From NCBI GenBank assembly GCA_027924585.1, contig BSBM01000608.1, positions 7,256,501 through 7,320,500 of the forward strand: DNA of 64,000 bases, written 5' to 3'. Origin of the DNA: Larix kaempferi (taxonomy: Eukaryota; Streptophyta; Pinopsida; Pinales; Pinaceae). Below, piece after piece: positions 11,503 to 22,900 of the stretch (position 1 is the stretch's first letter; each line of letters begins with the position of its first letter). The notes below the pieces were generated by a model. The model was given only the letters and a program-made list of their open reading frames with translations. It was not told the DNA's origin and ran no database searches. The translations under genes were made by a program, and so were the position numbers.

Positions 11503-11997
11503 TTGTGTGATGAGTTGGTCCATGCTACCCATCAATGTCCACAATTACCCACATTACAAGAGCACATGCAAATGCTTGACGACGACCCCAACATCTCGGT
11601 TGTCCAACTTGACCTTACCCCTAAGCTTTGCGATAAATCACTGCATACCAATCACCCTTGTGCAATATGTGGTATTTACGGCCATTACTCACATCACTGC
11701 CCTGATCTCCCAGATTATAGAGCCGCTCTCTACGAGATGAATAACTTGGACCTCGAGACATCTCCTCCCACCATTGAAGACATCCACCCCCCAAAATCTC
11801 CGACAACAGTAGAGATCAATACCATTTATATGATCTCTACTACTAGCATCCCCTCATCAATTGATTTGACTACAAAACTTTTCTGCAATGATGAGGAAAT
11901 TCTCGAGGTTCTTACCACACCTGAATACCCCTGGGAGGATATGCATCATCGTTCCCATTTTCTCCCGAAGGATTCCTCCACCACCACAGCCACCTAA
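11503..11997 (+). pseudogene. Linker with second CCHC zinc knuckle, E
   Basis: Open 11503-11997. At about 11655-11700 it encodes CAICGIYGHYSHHCP, an intact C-x2-C-x4-H-x4-C knuckle, followed by PEYPWEDMHHRSHFLP, which B also has (HPWEHMHHRSYFLP near 52.1 kb). A CCHC knuckle after the protease-like block is unusual: two copies of the knuckle segment flank the protease, suggesting an internal duplication. The 500 bp before it (10981-11502) are coding-like but broken. Confidence 0.6.
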
Positions 11998-12360
11998 TTT
12001 TCGGTTGAGTCCAAATATTTCCTCCCCACCAAGGTCAACTGGTTTAAAGATCCCATTGCCTCTCTCAATGCCTTCGAGGAAGGTAACATGGCCAATATCT
12101 CACCCATAATCCACATTGATATCTCTACCCCAGGTGGTGCCCCTGAACTCATTACTTTGGGAGCCTCCTGCACCGCGTACGAGGTCGGAGAGTACAAAAA
12201 ATATTTCAGGAGTTTCGCGATGTCTTTTCCTGGTCCTACACCGAAATTCCTGGTCTTGACCCCGCTATCATAGAGCAACACATTGACACGTGTCCATATG
12301 TGCCCCCCATTCCCCAAAAACAATGCCCCATTCACCCATCAAAGCTCCCCGCCGTTAAAG
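11998..12360 (+). pseudogene. N-terminal pol linker of E, truncated before RT
   Basis: In changing frames the sequence reads FEEGNMANIS, EYKKYF, DVFSWSYTEIPGLDP, then HPSKLPAVKVEIEKL. This is the stretch that in full gypsy pol proteins leads directly into RT (next would come GFIYP...). The homology ends here, and no RT motif follows. The RT scrap on the minus strand at 23.9-24.1 kb starts almost where this ends (KKVENPLNDGFIYP). Confidence 0.7.
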
Positions 12361-12779
12361 TAGAGATTGAGAAACTTCGTGCATGATCGTGGCCATCGCC
12401 TCAAAACCCACGATCCACACCCCTCGTGGACAATACCACCCTCCCTGAGGACCCACTACCCACTCGAATCGAGAAAACATTAAAGGTAGAAGTTCAGTGA
12501 AATACCTACAACTCGCGGAAATAAAATCGACCAGTCGGATCGCCCAAAAATGCCAAATCCGCTCTGGCCCACCACACTCTCCTGTCAAAGTCAACCGCAC
12601 AAATGACACTTGGCATGATGGGTCCACTTACTATTTATAAACAGCTGACTTTTGCTTGATTCGGCCATTTTGGATCCATACGGAGTCCATTTTCCAAACC
12701 GTTTCCACCACTAGAATCAGAACGACGAGACCTTCAGAATGGTCGACTCGATTTCTCATTTTCTCTGAACCCCTTTTCT
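12361..12779 (+). other. Noncoding part of E after the pol break
   Basis: No coding or structural feature recognised; start of a 2.8-kb 3' noncoding region. Confidence 0.5.
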
Positions 12780-13170
12780 AGATTTTTTTTCCATGCACCT
12801 CACCATCTTGATTTGCATGCCACATCGGCCGTTATCAATTTTTAGCATTCCTTATACCATCGGATTCAGTTTTCCGAGCTCGTGATGATGCCTGAGATAA
12901 TTTCTCCCTCTCACCCCCATATTTTTTGGGCATTTTTCACTATCCCTAGTCGTCTCGATTTGCGTTCCACCTCGGTCGTTATCCATTTTTTATGTTTTTT
13001 ATATCACCGGATTCAGTTTTCCACACTTGTGATGATGCTTGAGATCATTTCTCGCTGTCATAGTCACCCCTTTTTTAACATTTTATCTGTCCACAACATA
13101 ACCGCGATCTGCGAGCCACATCAGCCGCCATCACTTTACACTTGCTTTGACACTACAAGCATATCCATGA
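12780..13170 (+). repeat. Degenerate repeat of about 140-150 bp, E 3' region
   Basis: Three imperfect units share GCCACATCGGCCGTTATC (with variants), a CGGATTCAGTTTTCC word and GTGATGATGCCTGAGA. Anchors lie near 12820, 12970 and 13110. Confidence 0.6.
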
Positions 13171-13309
13171 ACTTTCCACTCCCTTCATACTGCAGTTATT
13201 TTGTTATTTTTCCACCATTCACCATCCCGCAAGAAGGCACCACCAATGTCCCCCCCCAACCCTTGTTCTTGGTTCTCATCAATGTCCCTTGATTGAACAC
13301 TCTCTCCTT

Positions 13310-13624
13310 GCTTGGCCATTCCTTTTGTTCGATATAATTTTATCCCTTTTTCAGGCTGGACAAGTCCTTTACGAAAAAGGCACTTAGGGAGTTTCTGTTA
13401 AGCTCTTTCTGACTCCTAAAAGAATGAAAAGATCATCGAGCAATCTTGCTTCCTTTCATGCTCATTAAAGTACCTGAAAGGGCATCTATTTGGTATAAGT
13501 TTAACCCTTTTCCAGACCTGGTATACTAATTACAAAAAAGGAATACTCTAGTCACATCGGCTAGAAGAGTTCTCCATTGCATCCTTTTATGCTTTTTCGG
13601 GCCTTGTAGACTAACACTCGAAAA
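13310..13624 (+). other. Short hairpin-forming words in E 3' region
   Basis: Several short inverted pairs enclosed by polypyrimidine words, for example CTTTTTCGGGCC...CTCGAAAAAG and GTCCTTTACGAAAAAGGC. The pattern runs on into the next repeat, where CTTTCAGACTCC...GAAAG recurs. Confidence 0.4.
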
Positions 13625-13960
13625 AGAAACCCCCTGGAGTCTTCTTATTGTTTTCGGACTCTCTAAAATTGAAAGCAACCATGAACGTGCACTATCCTAG
13701 GCTCGTATAAATCTACACAACGGTACCATTCCATTATTTCAGAGTCTTCTTTTTGCTTTCAGACTCCTTAAAATTGAAAGCAATCACAAGCATGAACTGT
13801 CCTGGGCTCATATAAATCCACACGACGATACCATTCCATTATTTCAGAGTCTTCTTATCACTTTCAGATTCCTTAAAATTAAAAGCAATCACGAGCATGA
13901 ACTGTCCTGGGCTCGTATAAATCCACATGACAGTACCATTTTATACCTTTTTTGAGCTCC
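13625..13960 (+). repeat. About 115-bp tandem repeat, three units, E 3' region
   Basis: Units carry AGAGTCTTCTT, CTTTCAGACTCCTTAAAATT, GAAAGCAATCACGAGCATGA, TGTCCTGGGCTCGTATAAAT and CCATTCCATTATTTC. Each has a small inverted repeat CTTTCAGA...TTGAAAG. The TATAAATCC word in every unit is promoter-like but may be chance. Confidence 0.8.
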
Positions 13961-15204
13961 TTAAACCACGAAGAAGGACCCAACGGTGCCTCCTGGCTCC
14001 ATGATAGATCATATCTCGTCCCCACATTATGGCAGCAACCACAATACGGTCGCCTTTGTTTATAGTATTCTGCGATATGCCATCCTTAAGAGTTTCTGAA
14101 TCTCATACATCAGTTTGACCCCCAAGCCTCTACCATTACAGTCATATCCCCTGATCCCTTAAGATATGATCCCTTTCCCTCAAAATTTAGTTTCATATGC
14201 TTCCAGGCCAACCATGTCATCACACTCTGAATGAAGGAAGTTTGAGACCCCCCCCCCCTACGACCCCAATTATTCCCCATCCCCAAAATATGTCAGTCCC
14301 ACTATTAGAACTATCACCTTATGGTTGTTCACCTCACACTCTTATCGAGGAAACATCATTTCCTTGATATTTGCAAGGTCTCCCTCTGTCGACGCCAACT
14401 AATCTATTCCATAGGATAGAACCAGAGGTCCCTGTGCCTTGGAATCATCACCATCAGTGGTGAGTGCCTATGGATCATTTCGAAAGGATTCCTCAGTGAC
14501 TCTCTATATGATTGTTTCTCACATGCTCGATGTCAACACCTTGATTGCATCGTTGAGACTCGTACAGGGTATTAGGCCTTTCATTTATTTGTCGAAGACC
14601 CCAGACTTCCCCCGACTCTAGCACATTCGTGAGTCACTTTGGAACACCCAAGTATATGTTCCCAGGGATATCCGGGTTGCGTTGGCGATAGTATTCGGAG
14701 GCCACCCACTCAGATGCTTCTTTGAGTACCCAGTATAGCTACAGTCCAGTGTACCATTGAGGGTATGACTCCCCGTCATTATGATCCAACAGCTCATCAG
14801 TTCCTCTGGTACCACACTCAGCAACACTATTATTATTCTAGTGTATCAGTTCTTTAGCTCATACATGATCAGATCGACAGTATGTCCCAGATTTGTGTCC
14901 CCTTTGGACCCTTATGATGTACACAGTAGTTCTCCATGTGTTTTTCAGGTCCCCTTTTTGGGCCTCATTGTTATTTTATATATCTTGATACGAGCATGGG
15001 TATGCCCGCCTCATCCATATAATGATATTATGCCTCATTCATTGTTGAGGTCATGTATTTTCAGTTTTTACAGTTGCTTCGGGACCACTATTCCGGTCTC
15101 TAGTTTGTTTCTTCTCTTCTCCACACCCCAGGAAAACCATAAAAGACCTATGATGTCTATCATCCATACGATGAGCTCCTTCCCTCACACATCAGGGGGC
15201 AATC
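13961..15204 (+). other. E 3' noncoding region with polypurine tract
   Basis: No gene recognised despite short open frames. Just before the 3' LTR is CAGGGGGCAAT (about 15194-15204), a plausible polypurine tract for plus-strand priming. Confidence 0.5.
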
Positions 15205-15987
15205 TATTAACACCTAAAAAGTACTCATTACCTCATCTCCCTCACCACATGACTCATTTGTCTATTTTTCCCACCATCTTTGCCTCCAAAAACTCAACAA
15301 ACCATTAAAAAGCCACCAAAAGGCCAAAAAACCCCTTTTCCCCCAAAAAATAATTTAAATTTCCTCAAAAGATAGCAAAACCCCTCTAACAGGGCCCTAA
15401 ATTCCCAAAAATCAAAATAAAAGGGAATAAAAAATATAAAAAAGAGGGAAAAAGGAAGCAAAAACCCTAAACCATTGACCTAAACCATATGGTGCCAAAA
15501 ACCATAGGTCAATACTCCACCACTAAAAACCTATAAATAGGTGATGGAGGCTCCCCATTTCATATCCACAATCTATCCTAGCCTCACTCTGCCAAAATCA
15601 CTCTTGAAACCCTAGCTCACCATTTGAGCTAGCTTCCTGTTTGAGTGCCCCTTTTGGCCCATTATCCAAACACCTTGGAGAAGGAGAAGGAACCCATTCG
15701 AGAAGGAGAAGGAACCCATTGGAGAATGGAAGCAACCCTCCTGGACTACTGCAAGAGCTCCACCAACCTCAACATTTGAGGTAAATGTAACTTTGTTCTC
15801 ATTTTCAATACAAAAGAAAATTTCCCATTATATTATTGTCTTTTTATTTTCTGTTGATGCACATGTTAGCTTAGATTTTACCTTGTTTTACTGTCAAGTT
15901 TTACTGTTTTACTGAACTTCTACTAAGGAGGCCCTTCTCCATAGTAGGTGCTCATTTGCACAAGCTAGGGTGAAAACCCTAGCTACA
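15205..15987 (+). repeat. 3' LTR of element E
   Basis: 783 bp matching 5578-6336. Its first bases are TATTAACACC instead of TGTTAACACC, a substitution in the TG terminus. It ends AGCTACA, then AGATC, the second copy of the target duplication (15988-15992). The 24-bp internal duplication lies around 15676-15725. A TATA-like word is at 15531. Confidence 0.92.
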
Positions 15988-16308
15988 AGATCCAATAGGT
16001 TGAGCTGTGTGTTCGTAAAAGTCCTGGGATGCTCTTTCGAGGTTTTGTTGACTCACGTAATCAGTCTTGAGGATTCCATAGTATGGCTAGTATTGATGAA
16101 GACCTACAGGTGGTGGGCCTAAATCCAACATGAAAAAGGGTTGGCTCTGTAGAACTTCCTATGATGAGTAGATTGGAGATTGATTGAGATAGAAGTAGCA
16201 GTGACGATGACGATGATTCGATGACAAAGATCCAGTGACAATGATCCATAGAAGAAGACTTGTGCTTGCAGATTTGTGTCAAGAAATACCTTCCTCGTTA
16301 AGAGGGAG
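15988..16308 (+). other. Resumed 3' UTR of copia X1 with polypurine tract
   Basis: Continues X1 after E. It is homologous to 17870-18207 of X2 (TCCTGGGATGCTCTTTC, then CATGAAAAAGGGTTGG). It ends TTAAGAGGGAG (16298-16308), the polypurine tract directly before the LTR TG. Confidence 0.85.
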
Positions 16309-16898
16309 TGTTGATGTATTTGTAACTTCGGAATGTATTTCATATATGTATATTGTATTCCTATAGAAATGCTATTATTCCTCTATACGGAAGTGTCGTC
16401 ATTTATATTGTAAGTGTTGTAACTTATACTTGATGGGTTATTAGACCACCTTGATGGGGTCGGCCCTGTATAAGTCATGTGGATTAAAGGGTTATTAGAC
16501 CACCCTAGTGGGGTCGGCCCTGTCAGCATTATATTATGTGATTAATTTGAGGTCGACCTAGTAAGGTTATTAGGCAACTCAAGTCATGTATAAATAGAGT
16601 GTTGGAGGCACTCTATTTGATCATTCACTTTCTCACTTATACACTCATTGGAGAGTGGCGCACTAGTGGAGGAGGAGAAGCTGCTGCTAGGAGACTATCT
16701 CTTATGCTTGGGTTTTGTATCATTGCTCTATCTATCTCTGAGGAAGTTATTGGGGTTTGTCACCTTATTGGTTTTCTCCAAGGAAAATCTGTGTGTTTAT
16801 TGTCTCTTGTGATTGCTTCTTGTGATTGATATATTGTACATTTTATTCTCTCATTAAAGATCCTAGATCATATTGAATTGATGCTCAAAAAATTAACA
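16309..16898 (+). repeat. 3' LTR of copia X1
   Basis: 590 bp, TGTTGATG...AATTAACA. It contains two direct copies of GGGTTATTAGACCACC...GGGGTCGGCCCTGT (about 16436 and 16487), also present in the X2 and Y LTRs. The next bases, AAGAG, should be the target duplication; its partner is outside the window. Confidence 0.95.
16589..16596 (+). promoter_or_regulatory. TATA box in X1 LTR
   Basis: TATAAATA within GTATAAATAGAG, about 280 bp into the LTR. The homologous position in the X2 LTR is 18480, and in the Y LTRs 40391 and 47145. Confidence 0.75.
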
Positions 16899-16908
16899 AA
16901 GAGGAGTA

Positions 16909-17043
16909 GTGAAGCTCCAATATGTTGTGACGGATGAGCAGATTGCAGATGTGTTGACCAAACCTCTAGCCAGAGTGAATTTCGAGTACTTTAGAGAGAG
17001 GCTTGGTGTTCTTCAGATAGAAGATACTTCGAGGAGGAAGTGA
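16909..17043 (+). pseudogene. C-terminal end of copia RNase H/pol (X2)
   Basis: The frame ending at TGA 17041-17043 reads VVKLQYVVTDEQIADVLTKP, then ARVNFEYFRERLG and VLQIEDTSRRK. This is the standard end of plant copia polyproteins. It matches X1 4395-4534 but is better preserved (ADVLTKPL against AYVLMKPL). The upstream part was separated by insertion of X1. Confidence 0.9.
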
Positions 17044-17144
17044 CAGGACACCTTTGCAAGAGCCATTCCAAGCATGGTGGTAGGAGTATCCTTCCCATGG
17101 CTGTGGATGTAAGTGCTATGTGATGAGCATCGGGACGATGCTCC

Positions 17145-17390
17145 AGATGATGCTATGTATGATGATGATCAGGATGATCATGTGTGATGAGCATCAGGAC
17201 GATGATCTAGATGATATGCATCAAGATGATGTTATGATGATGATGAGGATGATCATGTGATGATGATGTGCATCAGGATGATGCACTATATGATGATGAT
17301 TAGTATGATCATGAGAATCGGGATGATGCTCCATGTGAGGATGATCAGGATGTTCATGAGTATCAGGATGATACTTCGTGGCTATGGACA
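17145..17390 (+). repeat. Irregular GATGATCAGGATGATCA repeats (X2 3' UTR)
   Basis: Words such as GATGATCAGGATGATCATG and GCATCAGGACGATG recur at irregular spacing; the same words occur at 4860-4960 in X1. Confidence 0.75.
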
Positions 17391-17419
17391 GGTTGTGCAG
17401 TAGCATATAATATCTCCCT

Positions 17420-17940
17420 GGGAGATCCGATAGGTTGAGCAGTAAGTTCGTAATCAGTCCTGGGATGCTCTTTCGAGGTTTTGCAAGGTAAGCATGTAAC
17501 CAGTACTGGAGATATGATAGGTTGTGCTAGGCACGTAAAAGTACTGGGATTCTCTTTAGAGATCTTACAGGTTGCAACACACTCTTTTAAGGTTTTTATA
17601 GACCACATGTAATCAGTCCTAGAGATACGATAGGTTGTGCTAGGCATGTAAAAGTCCTGGGATTCTCTTTAGAGATCTTGCAGGTCACAAGACACTCTTT
17701 TAAGGTTTTGTGAGGACCACAGGTAATCAGTCATGGAGATCTGATAGGTTGAGCAGTAAGCTCGTAATCAGTCCTGGGATGCTCTTTAGAGATCTTGTAG
17801 GTCATAAGACACTCTTTTAAGGTTTTTTGGAGGTCACATGTAATAGCTCCCTGGGATATCCAATAGGTTGAGCAGTAAGCTCATAATCAGTCCTGGGATG
17901 CTCTTTCAAGGTTTTTTTGATGCACGTAATCATCCCTGAG
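17420..17940 (+). repeat. About 113-bp tandem repeat, five units (X2 3' UTR)
   Basis: Each unit starts near GAGATCCGATAGGTTG and contains TCCTGGGATGCTCTTT and CTCTTTTAAGGTTTT. Starts are about 17423, 17511, 17625, 17737 and 17852, the first unit being shorter. Confidence 0.88.
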
Positions 17941-18207
17941 GATTCCACAGGATGGCTAGCTTGCAGAGATGATGAAGACCTACAAGAGGCTATGCCTACA
18001 TCCAACATGAAAAAGGGTTGGATCTGTAGAACTTCCTATGACAATAAGAATTGAGAGATAGCCCTAGTGATCAATATGACGAGTACAACAGCAGTGACGA
18101 TGATGCTCTATGATCCAGTGATGATGATCTAGCTCCAGAATTGAAGACTTGTGCTTATATGTATTGATGACTGGTGTCAAGAGAATACCTTCCTAGTTAA
18201 GAGGGAG

Positions 18208-18798
18208 TGTTGATGTATTTGTAAATTCGAAATATATTCACTTGTATATTACATTTGTATTTTATTGTATCCCCAATGGAGATGTATTATTCCTCTGATT
18301 GGAAGTGTCATCTTTTGTATTTGCAAGTGTCGCAAGTTACATTGTAAGTGTCGTAACTTATATTTGATGGGTTATTAGACCACCTGTGTGGGGTCGGCCC
18401 TGTATGAGTCATGTGGATGGGTTATTAGGCTTCCTTAAGAATTCGACCCAGTTAGAGTTAAAGGAAAGTTAAGTTATTGTATAAATCGAGAGTGTGTCTC
18501 TCTCATTTCACTCATTCACTCACTCATCCAACTCGCATAGTTGAGAGAGAGGAGTGCACACAAGTGGAGGAGGAGTAGCTACTGAAGACATCTATCTTTT
18601 GGATATTGATATTTGTGATATTTGTGATATTTGTATTGGGGCTTATTCTATCTCTCGAGAAGTTGCAGGGTTTTTTAGCTTCTTGATTTTCCCCGGTGAA
18701 ATGCTTTGTGTCCATTGTCTCTTGTGATTGTTATGCTATGCTTGTTATTCTCTTAGTGATCCTAGATATTATTGATTGAAATTATCGAAAAATTAACA
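18208..18798 (+). repeat. 3' LTR of copia X2
   Basis: 591 bp, TGTTGATG...AATTAACA, preceded by the polypurine tract TTAAGAGGGAG. Homologous to 16309-16898 but clearly diverged, so X2 is not a recent sister of X1. TATA box at 18480-18487 (TATAAATC). Confidence 0.92.
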
Positions 18799-18822
18799 CA
18801 TATAAAATACTTTTTATGCTGG

Positions 18823-19930
18823 TGTTAACACCAAAACTGACCCCCAAGGATGAAAGAGGGTAATCTCAGGTAACCACTAACCAATCTTTGGTTTACACTT
18901 CTGATCAAACGGAAACAGAGAGGGCTCTCTCTATAAACTCACAGAATACTGGAAATCTTCAAAGGTGTCAATCAGCGAAAACATACACCAGCATTCAAAT
19001 ACTAAAGATATTAAATTACGGCAATGCACAGAAGATCAGATTTCTGTTTGTGGAACAAAAATGATTTAAGAGTTACTTGGTTGAAAACACATGGATTTCA
19101 TTTGGGGCGATGGAGTCACATTTAATTTGTTCTGCAAACATTATTCACAAATATTTAGCAAACGCATTCACAAGGGCAAGGTAGCAAGCAGCTGATAGTC
19201 AAAGAGCTTTAATTTGTGGAACATAAGAGAGAAGAGACAGTCCATCAATGTAAGGCATCTAACAAGGATGAATCCTACATCAACTTTAGCAGAATAGATT
19301 TGGTGAAATACTTGGAATAAGCTAAGCAGAGCATAATCTCTATGAATTCTACTTAACTGTCACCTGATCCAAGCATGAAGGAAATATCACAGAATGGAAT
19401 AACAAAATATAGAAACACATTTGCACATGGGAAAAGAAAGGTACAGACTACCATACCGATTACACATGAATCCTTATAAAAAACGCACGCATAAATCTCT
19501 ACAAATTCTATTAAATAGCTCCAAGAAAATGTATTACAGACTGATTATCAAAACACAAATACTTTCTCATAAGAATTTCCAACCCTTGTGTCTCTGATTA
19601 CAACTGTATATATAGGTGGCCTTGAGCTCTAGACTCGGCTCCTTCTCAATATAAATTAGTTACAACCAATTGACACCTATCTAACAGCCAAAACGAACAT
19701 TGTTTGTTGTTGCTATCCTTAAACAAATATCTACGGGATAGATTTTAACTTCCATTTATAATTACATAGCCACTTCTCTACATAGTCCAACAATTTTAAA
19801 CAAAAGTACAAAAATACAAAAATGTGGTTGTTTCCATCCGGATTGCTTTTATGAGCTCTTCAATTCCTGGATACATATACGCTGGATGCTTTTCTGTTTC
19901 CCCTGCACCATTTCACGTTACCAGTTTTAA
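18823..19930 (-). repeat. Putative LTR of a minus-strand retroelement
   Basis: On the minus strand the stretch ends GGTGTTAACA (18832-18823), a TG...CA-type terminus. It has TATATATA at 19614-19607, placed as expected for a U3 promoter, and follows the long minus-strand ORF at 19961-23149. I could not find its partner LTR in the window, so the call rests on termini, promoter and position only. The upper boundary is approximate. Confidence 0.45.
19607..19614 (-). promoter_or_regulatory. Candidate TATA box, minus strand
   Basis: TATATATA in CCACCTATATATACAGTTG read on the minus strand; in the middle of the putative LTR. Confidence 0.45.
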
Positions 19931-19960
19931 CTTCGCTTTTCCATATTTCTCGACCAGCTT

Positions 19961-22900
19961 CTAGTGTTCGGGTGAAGGTAAATCCTGAGAAGCGAGCTCT
20001 TTGAGAAATATTCTCAGTTCAGTGTGCTCAGTATATGAATAACCCTTGTGAAGAGTTCTAGCCTCTCTGAAAGTTGATGCCAATTCAAAATCACCCTTCA
20101 GTGCATCAACTAATGCGCCACCTGTCAAAGGAGCATCACTGCCGAGGATACCATCTTCACTCACTCTACAGTCCACAACTTAGCTCTGTATTCAGATTTC
20201 ATGAGCATGGTTCCATATTCATCCCAAAAGGGAGGCATCCCATTTACGAACAAAGGATCGAAGGCTTCTCTAAAGAGTCGTGCCTGGTTTGATATGATAT
20301 CAATTCCTGACTGAACAACCTGGACTTGCTGATGTTTATTAATCACCTTCTTAGCTATTAAGATTATTGACACTCTGTCTTGGACGTTTAGAGCTGCAGT
20401 TTGCTCATCTGATAGGCCACCTAGAAATTCAACTGCGTTCTAGGCATGTTCCAAAGGCTTTTTGTTCAACCTTTCTTTCGCCACTGTCACACCCTATTGA
20501 GCCAATTTTACTACCACTTTTTTATCCAATATAAAATTCAGGTAATGCCTTGGATCATCATCCTGTTTTATGATGTCATCCCATATGATCCTCATAGCCT
20601 CCAGTAGCACCTTCTGCCCCGTTACCTATTCCTTCAAGTTATCAAGTTCATACTGTGCATCCTGGTACTTGGTTTCCCAAGACTCCCTTTGTTTTTTTGC
20701 AGCATCCTTCAAAACTCTCAAATTGGTAACCTGTTTCTCTAATCTGACCAGTCCAGCATCTTCCAGGCTGGCCTCAGCTATCTGACTTACCAAGGAAAAG
20801 TCCCCATCTGCAACAGAGGTAGAGGCCTCTTGTCCCACTGCTCCTTCCCTTGTCTTCATCTTCCTCTCTAGCTCTTCAAACTGGGCCTTCCATGAGTTTG
20901 CACCAGTCTCTAAAAAAGCTATGTTAGAATTCATTTTCTTTTCCCTTTCCTCAAGCTCCACCAACTTTGCCTTGTAGTCTAACAACTCTCCTTTCAACTT
21001 CTCTTTCTCCTCTTCCAGTTGCGCTATTTCAGAACTGCTTCCCAACTGAGTGGCGGGGATTTTCAATTTCCTTTTTAATGACAGGATCTCTTGGTCCTTC
21101 CCATTTAGAAATTCCTAGACGTTTTTTTTTCTATCCTCATCGGTCTCATTTGCCAGCAGCAGCGTTTGGTGCTTCTTTGCATGCATTTTTAGGGACTTGT
21201 TTTCTGCTTTCTCGAGCGCCAATTGCTTCTGGATCTTGGACTTAAAGGTCTGCACTTTAGATACTTCTATTAAAACCTTCAGCAGCCTATTGTAGATGAC
21301 TTCCCCTATCTCTTTGTATAAATTAATGATATCAGGGACAGGGATGTCTTCCAAATTTAGTTTCACCTCTGTAGCCTTGCTCTTTGTAGCCATGGCCAGG
21401 TTTAATGTGTTCTGGGCCAGATTTCGGCTAGTAACTAAGGCCATGTCTTTCTTTCCTATTTTCCTTACTTCAGAATATAATTTGGCTTCTGATGCTATGT
21501 TGTCAACATTTTCATCATAACCTTCCAATAGTTGATTCCTGGTGATAAGTACTCCTGTAGGCTCCTTGGGTGGTTTCCCAAACACGTGCTCCTTTACCTC
21601 ATAATGAGGCATCAGAAACTTGACCTGCTTTTTCTTAGCTTTATCTTCTTATATCTTCACTGCTTGCTGACCTTCTCCCTCCAGCTTCTGCCTTTTAGCA
21701 TCTCTCTCGAGATCACTATCTACATCCATAGGGATAATAGCCCTTGAAGAAGTGGCATTTTCCTGAAGAAGTAATTTCGGAGTTTGAGAGACATCTGGAT
21801 CATCAACCTCCACCGATCCTTGATCCACATATTCCAACCAATTGGCTTTCTCAGGCATTCCGGGCATCTCAACATGATCATATCCTTTTCTGTCAGCTGC
21901 TCTCCTTCTTTCCGAGATTATGTGATGTGGATCATAGTTCAATGCATCTTGGGATGGGAGTCCTAGGTCTTTCGCAATCCTTTCTACTCCCGAGAGGGCC
22001 ATCTTGTGCTTGACCACAAAGGAACCCACGGTCCAAGGGAAAGTTATGTCAGAAGACTTCTTGATATCTATCAACTATCAACTTCTGCCTTATAAACTCT
22101 AGATGGAACAATCTAGGTGTTAGAAATGCAAGGAGTACATATGGTGGATGTGAAAAACCATAAACTCTAATTATGGTTCCATGTTTTAGCAGAAACCAGT
22201 CTCCAATCCCTTTTTCCATAGGGGGTTGTAGCAAGTCCTTGATTTCCGGAAGCAATCTAGGCAAACCTTTCTAAAAAAAGGAATGATACACCCATGCCAT
22301 CAAGTCATTCATGAAAGGCATGTAATCTGCATACATTTCTTTGGTAATTTTCAGCCCAGGTATCTGCAGGCTGTCTTCAACTGCCACTAGGAACATCTTC
22401 AGCAAATAAGACTGAAATCTGAATGACCTTGTCTTAGGGAAATCAATCAACTGAGAATGGATACTCTCAACTAGGACATCATCGAACCTCAAGCATGCTG
22501 TCTGGACAAAATAAGAAGGGTTCGTCTGCTCTACAGGGCAGGAACTCAAGACGAACATTAAACTAAATAATGTTTCTGGAACCTCCTGGTCGCTATCCAA
22601 CCCTAAAAACTGGGCTATCATGGAGATTACCCATTTGGACTCTTCTCTGAACAGACTGACCTTGTTGGGGAAGGGTGAACCTGGGAAGAAGGCATTTGGT
22701 ACTAGAGCATCGTGGTAAAAACTCTGTTTGAGTTCCTCAGGGGCTAGATGAAAGTACTGAACCAGATCTTCCATTTGGTATTCTAGGGCTTTCTGACCAA
22801 ATTCATCAGGGATGGCTAAGGCCTTTCTAACAGTCAAGGATTTTATTGGGTAGAGGGATTTGGTGCCAGAGGCATTTAGGATTACTCTCTACTCGGTGGA

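Larger units (their letters stand above)
5578..15987 (+). mobile_element. Gypsy-type non-autonomous LTR element E (gag-pro, no RT)
   Basis: Two related LTRs (5578-6336 and 15205-15987) flank 8.9 kb, and the whole is bounded by a perfect 5-bp duplication AGATC. The PBS resembles the tRNA-Arg type used by Tat/Ogre-like gypsy elements. Inside are a proline/serine-rich N-terminal gag, a capsid domain, two CCHC knuckles, an aspartic-protease-like region and the N-terminal linker of pol, all broken. RT, RNase H and integrase are missing; the pol homology stops at about 12360 and is followed by 2.8 kb of noncoding, repeat-bearing DNA. Minus-strand element B (51930-53915) is a relative. Confidence 0.88.
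1..16898 (+). mobile_element. Ty1/copia retrotransposon X1 (5' end outside window), split by element E
   Basis: The sequence opens inside an LTR that matches 16309-16898 and ends in CA, followed at once by a tRNA-iMet primer-binding site. Then come gag remains, an intron-like segment, RT-RNase H, a tandem-repeat-rich 3' untranslated region, a polypurine tract (about 16298-16308) and the 3' LTR. Order and PBS are those of Ty1/copia. No integrase or protease is recognisable between gag and RT. The element is interrupted at 5578-15987 by gypsy-type element E. It sits in a sister copia element (X2), whose RNase H end resumes at 16899. Coding parts are broken, so this copy is not autonomous. Confidence 0.9.
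16899..18798 (+). mobile_element. Ty1/copia element X2, 3' portion (host of X1)
   Basis: Directly after the X1 LTR the sequence enters the C-terminal RNase H of a sister copia (at the point equal to about 4395 in X1), then a 3' UTR with tandem repeats, a polypurine tract and an LTR of the X family. X1 therefore inserted into the end of X2's pol gene; the rest of X2 lies before the window. Confidence 0.9.
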
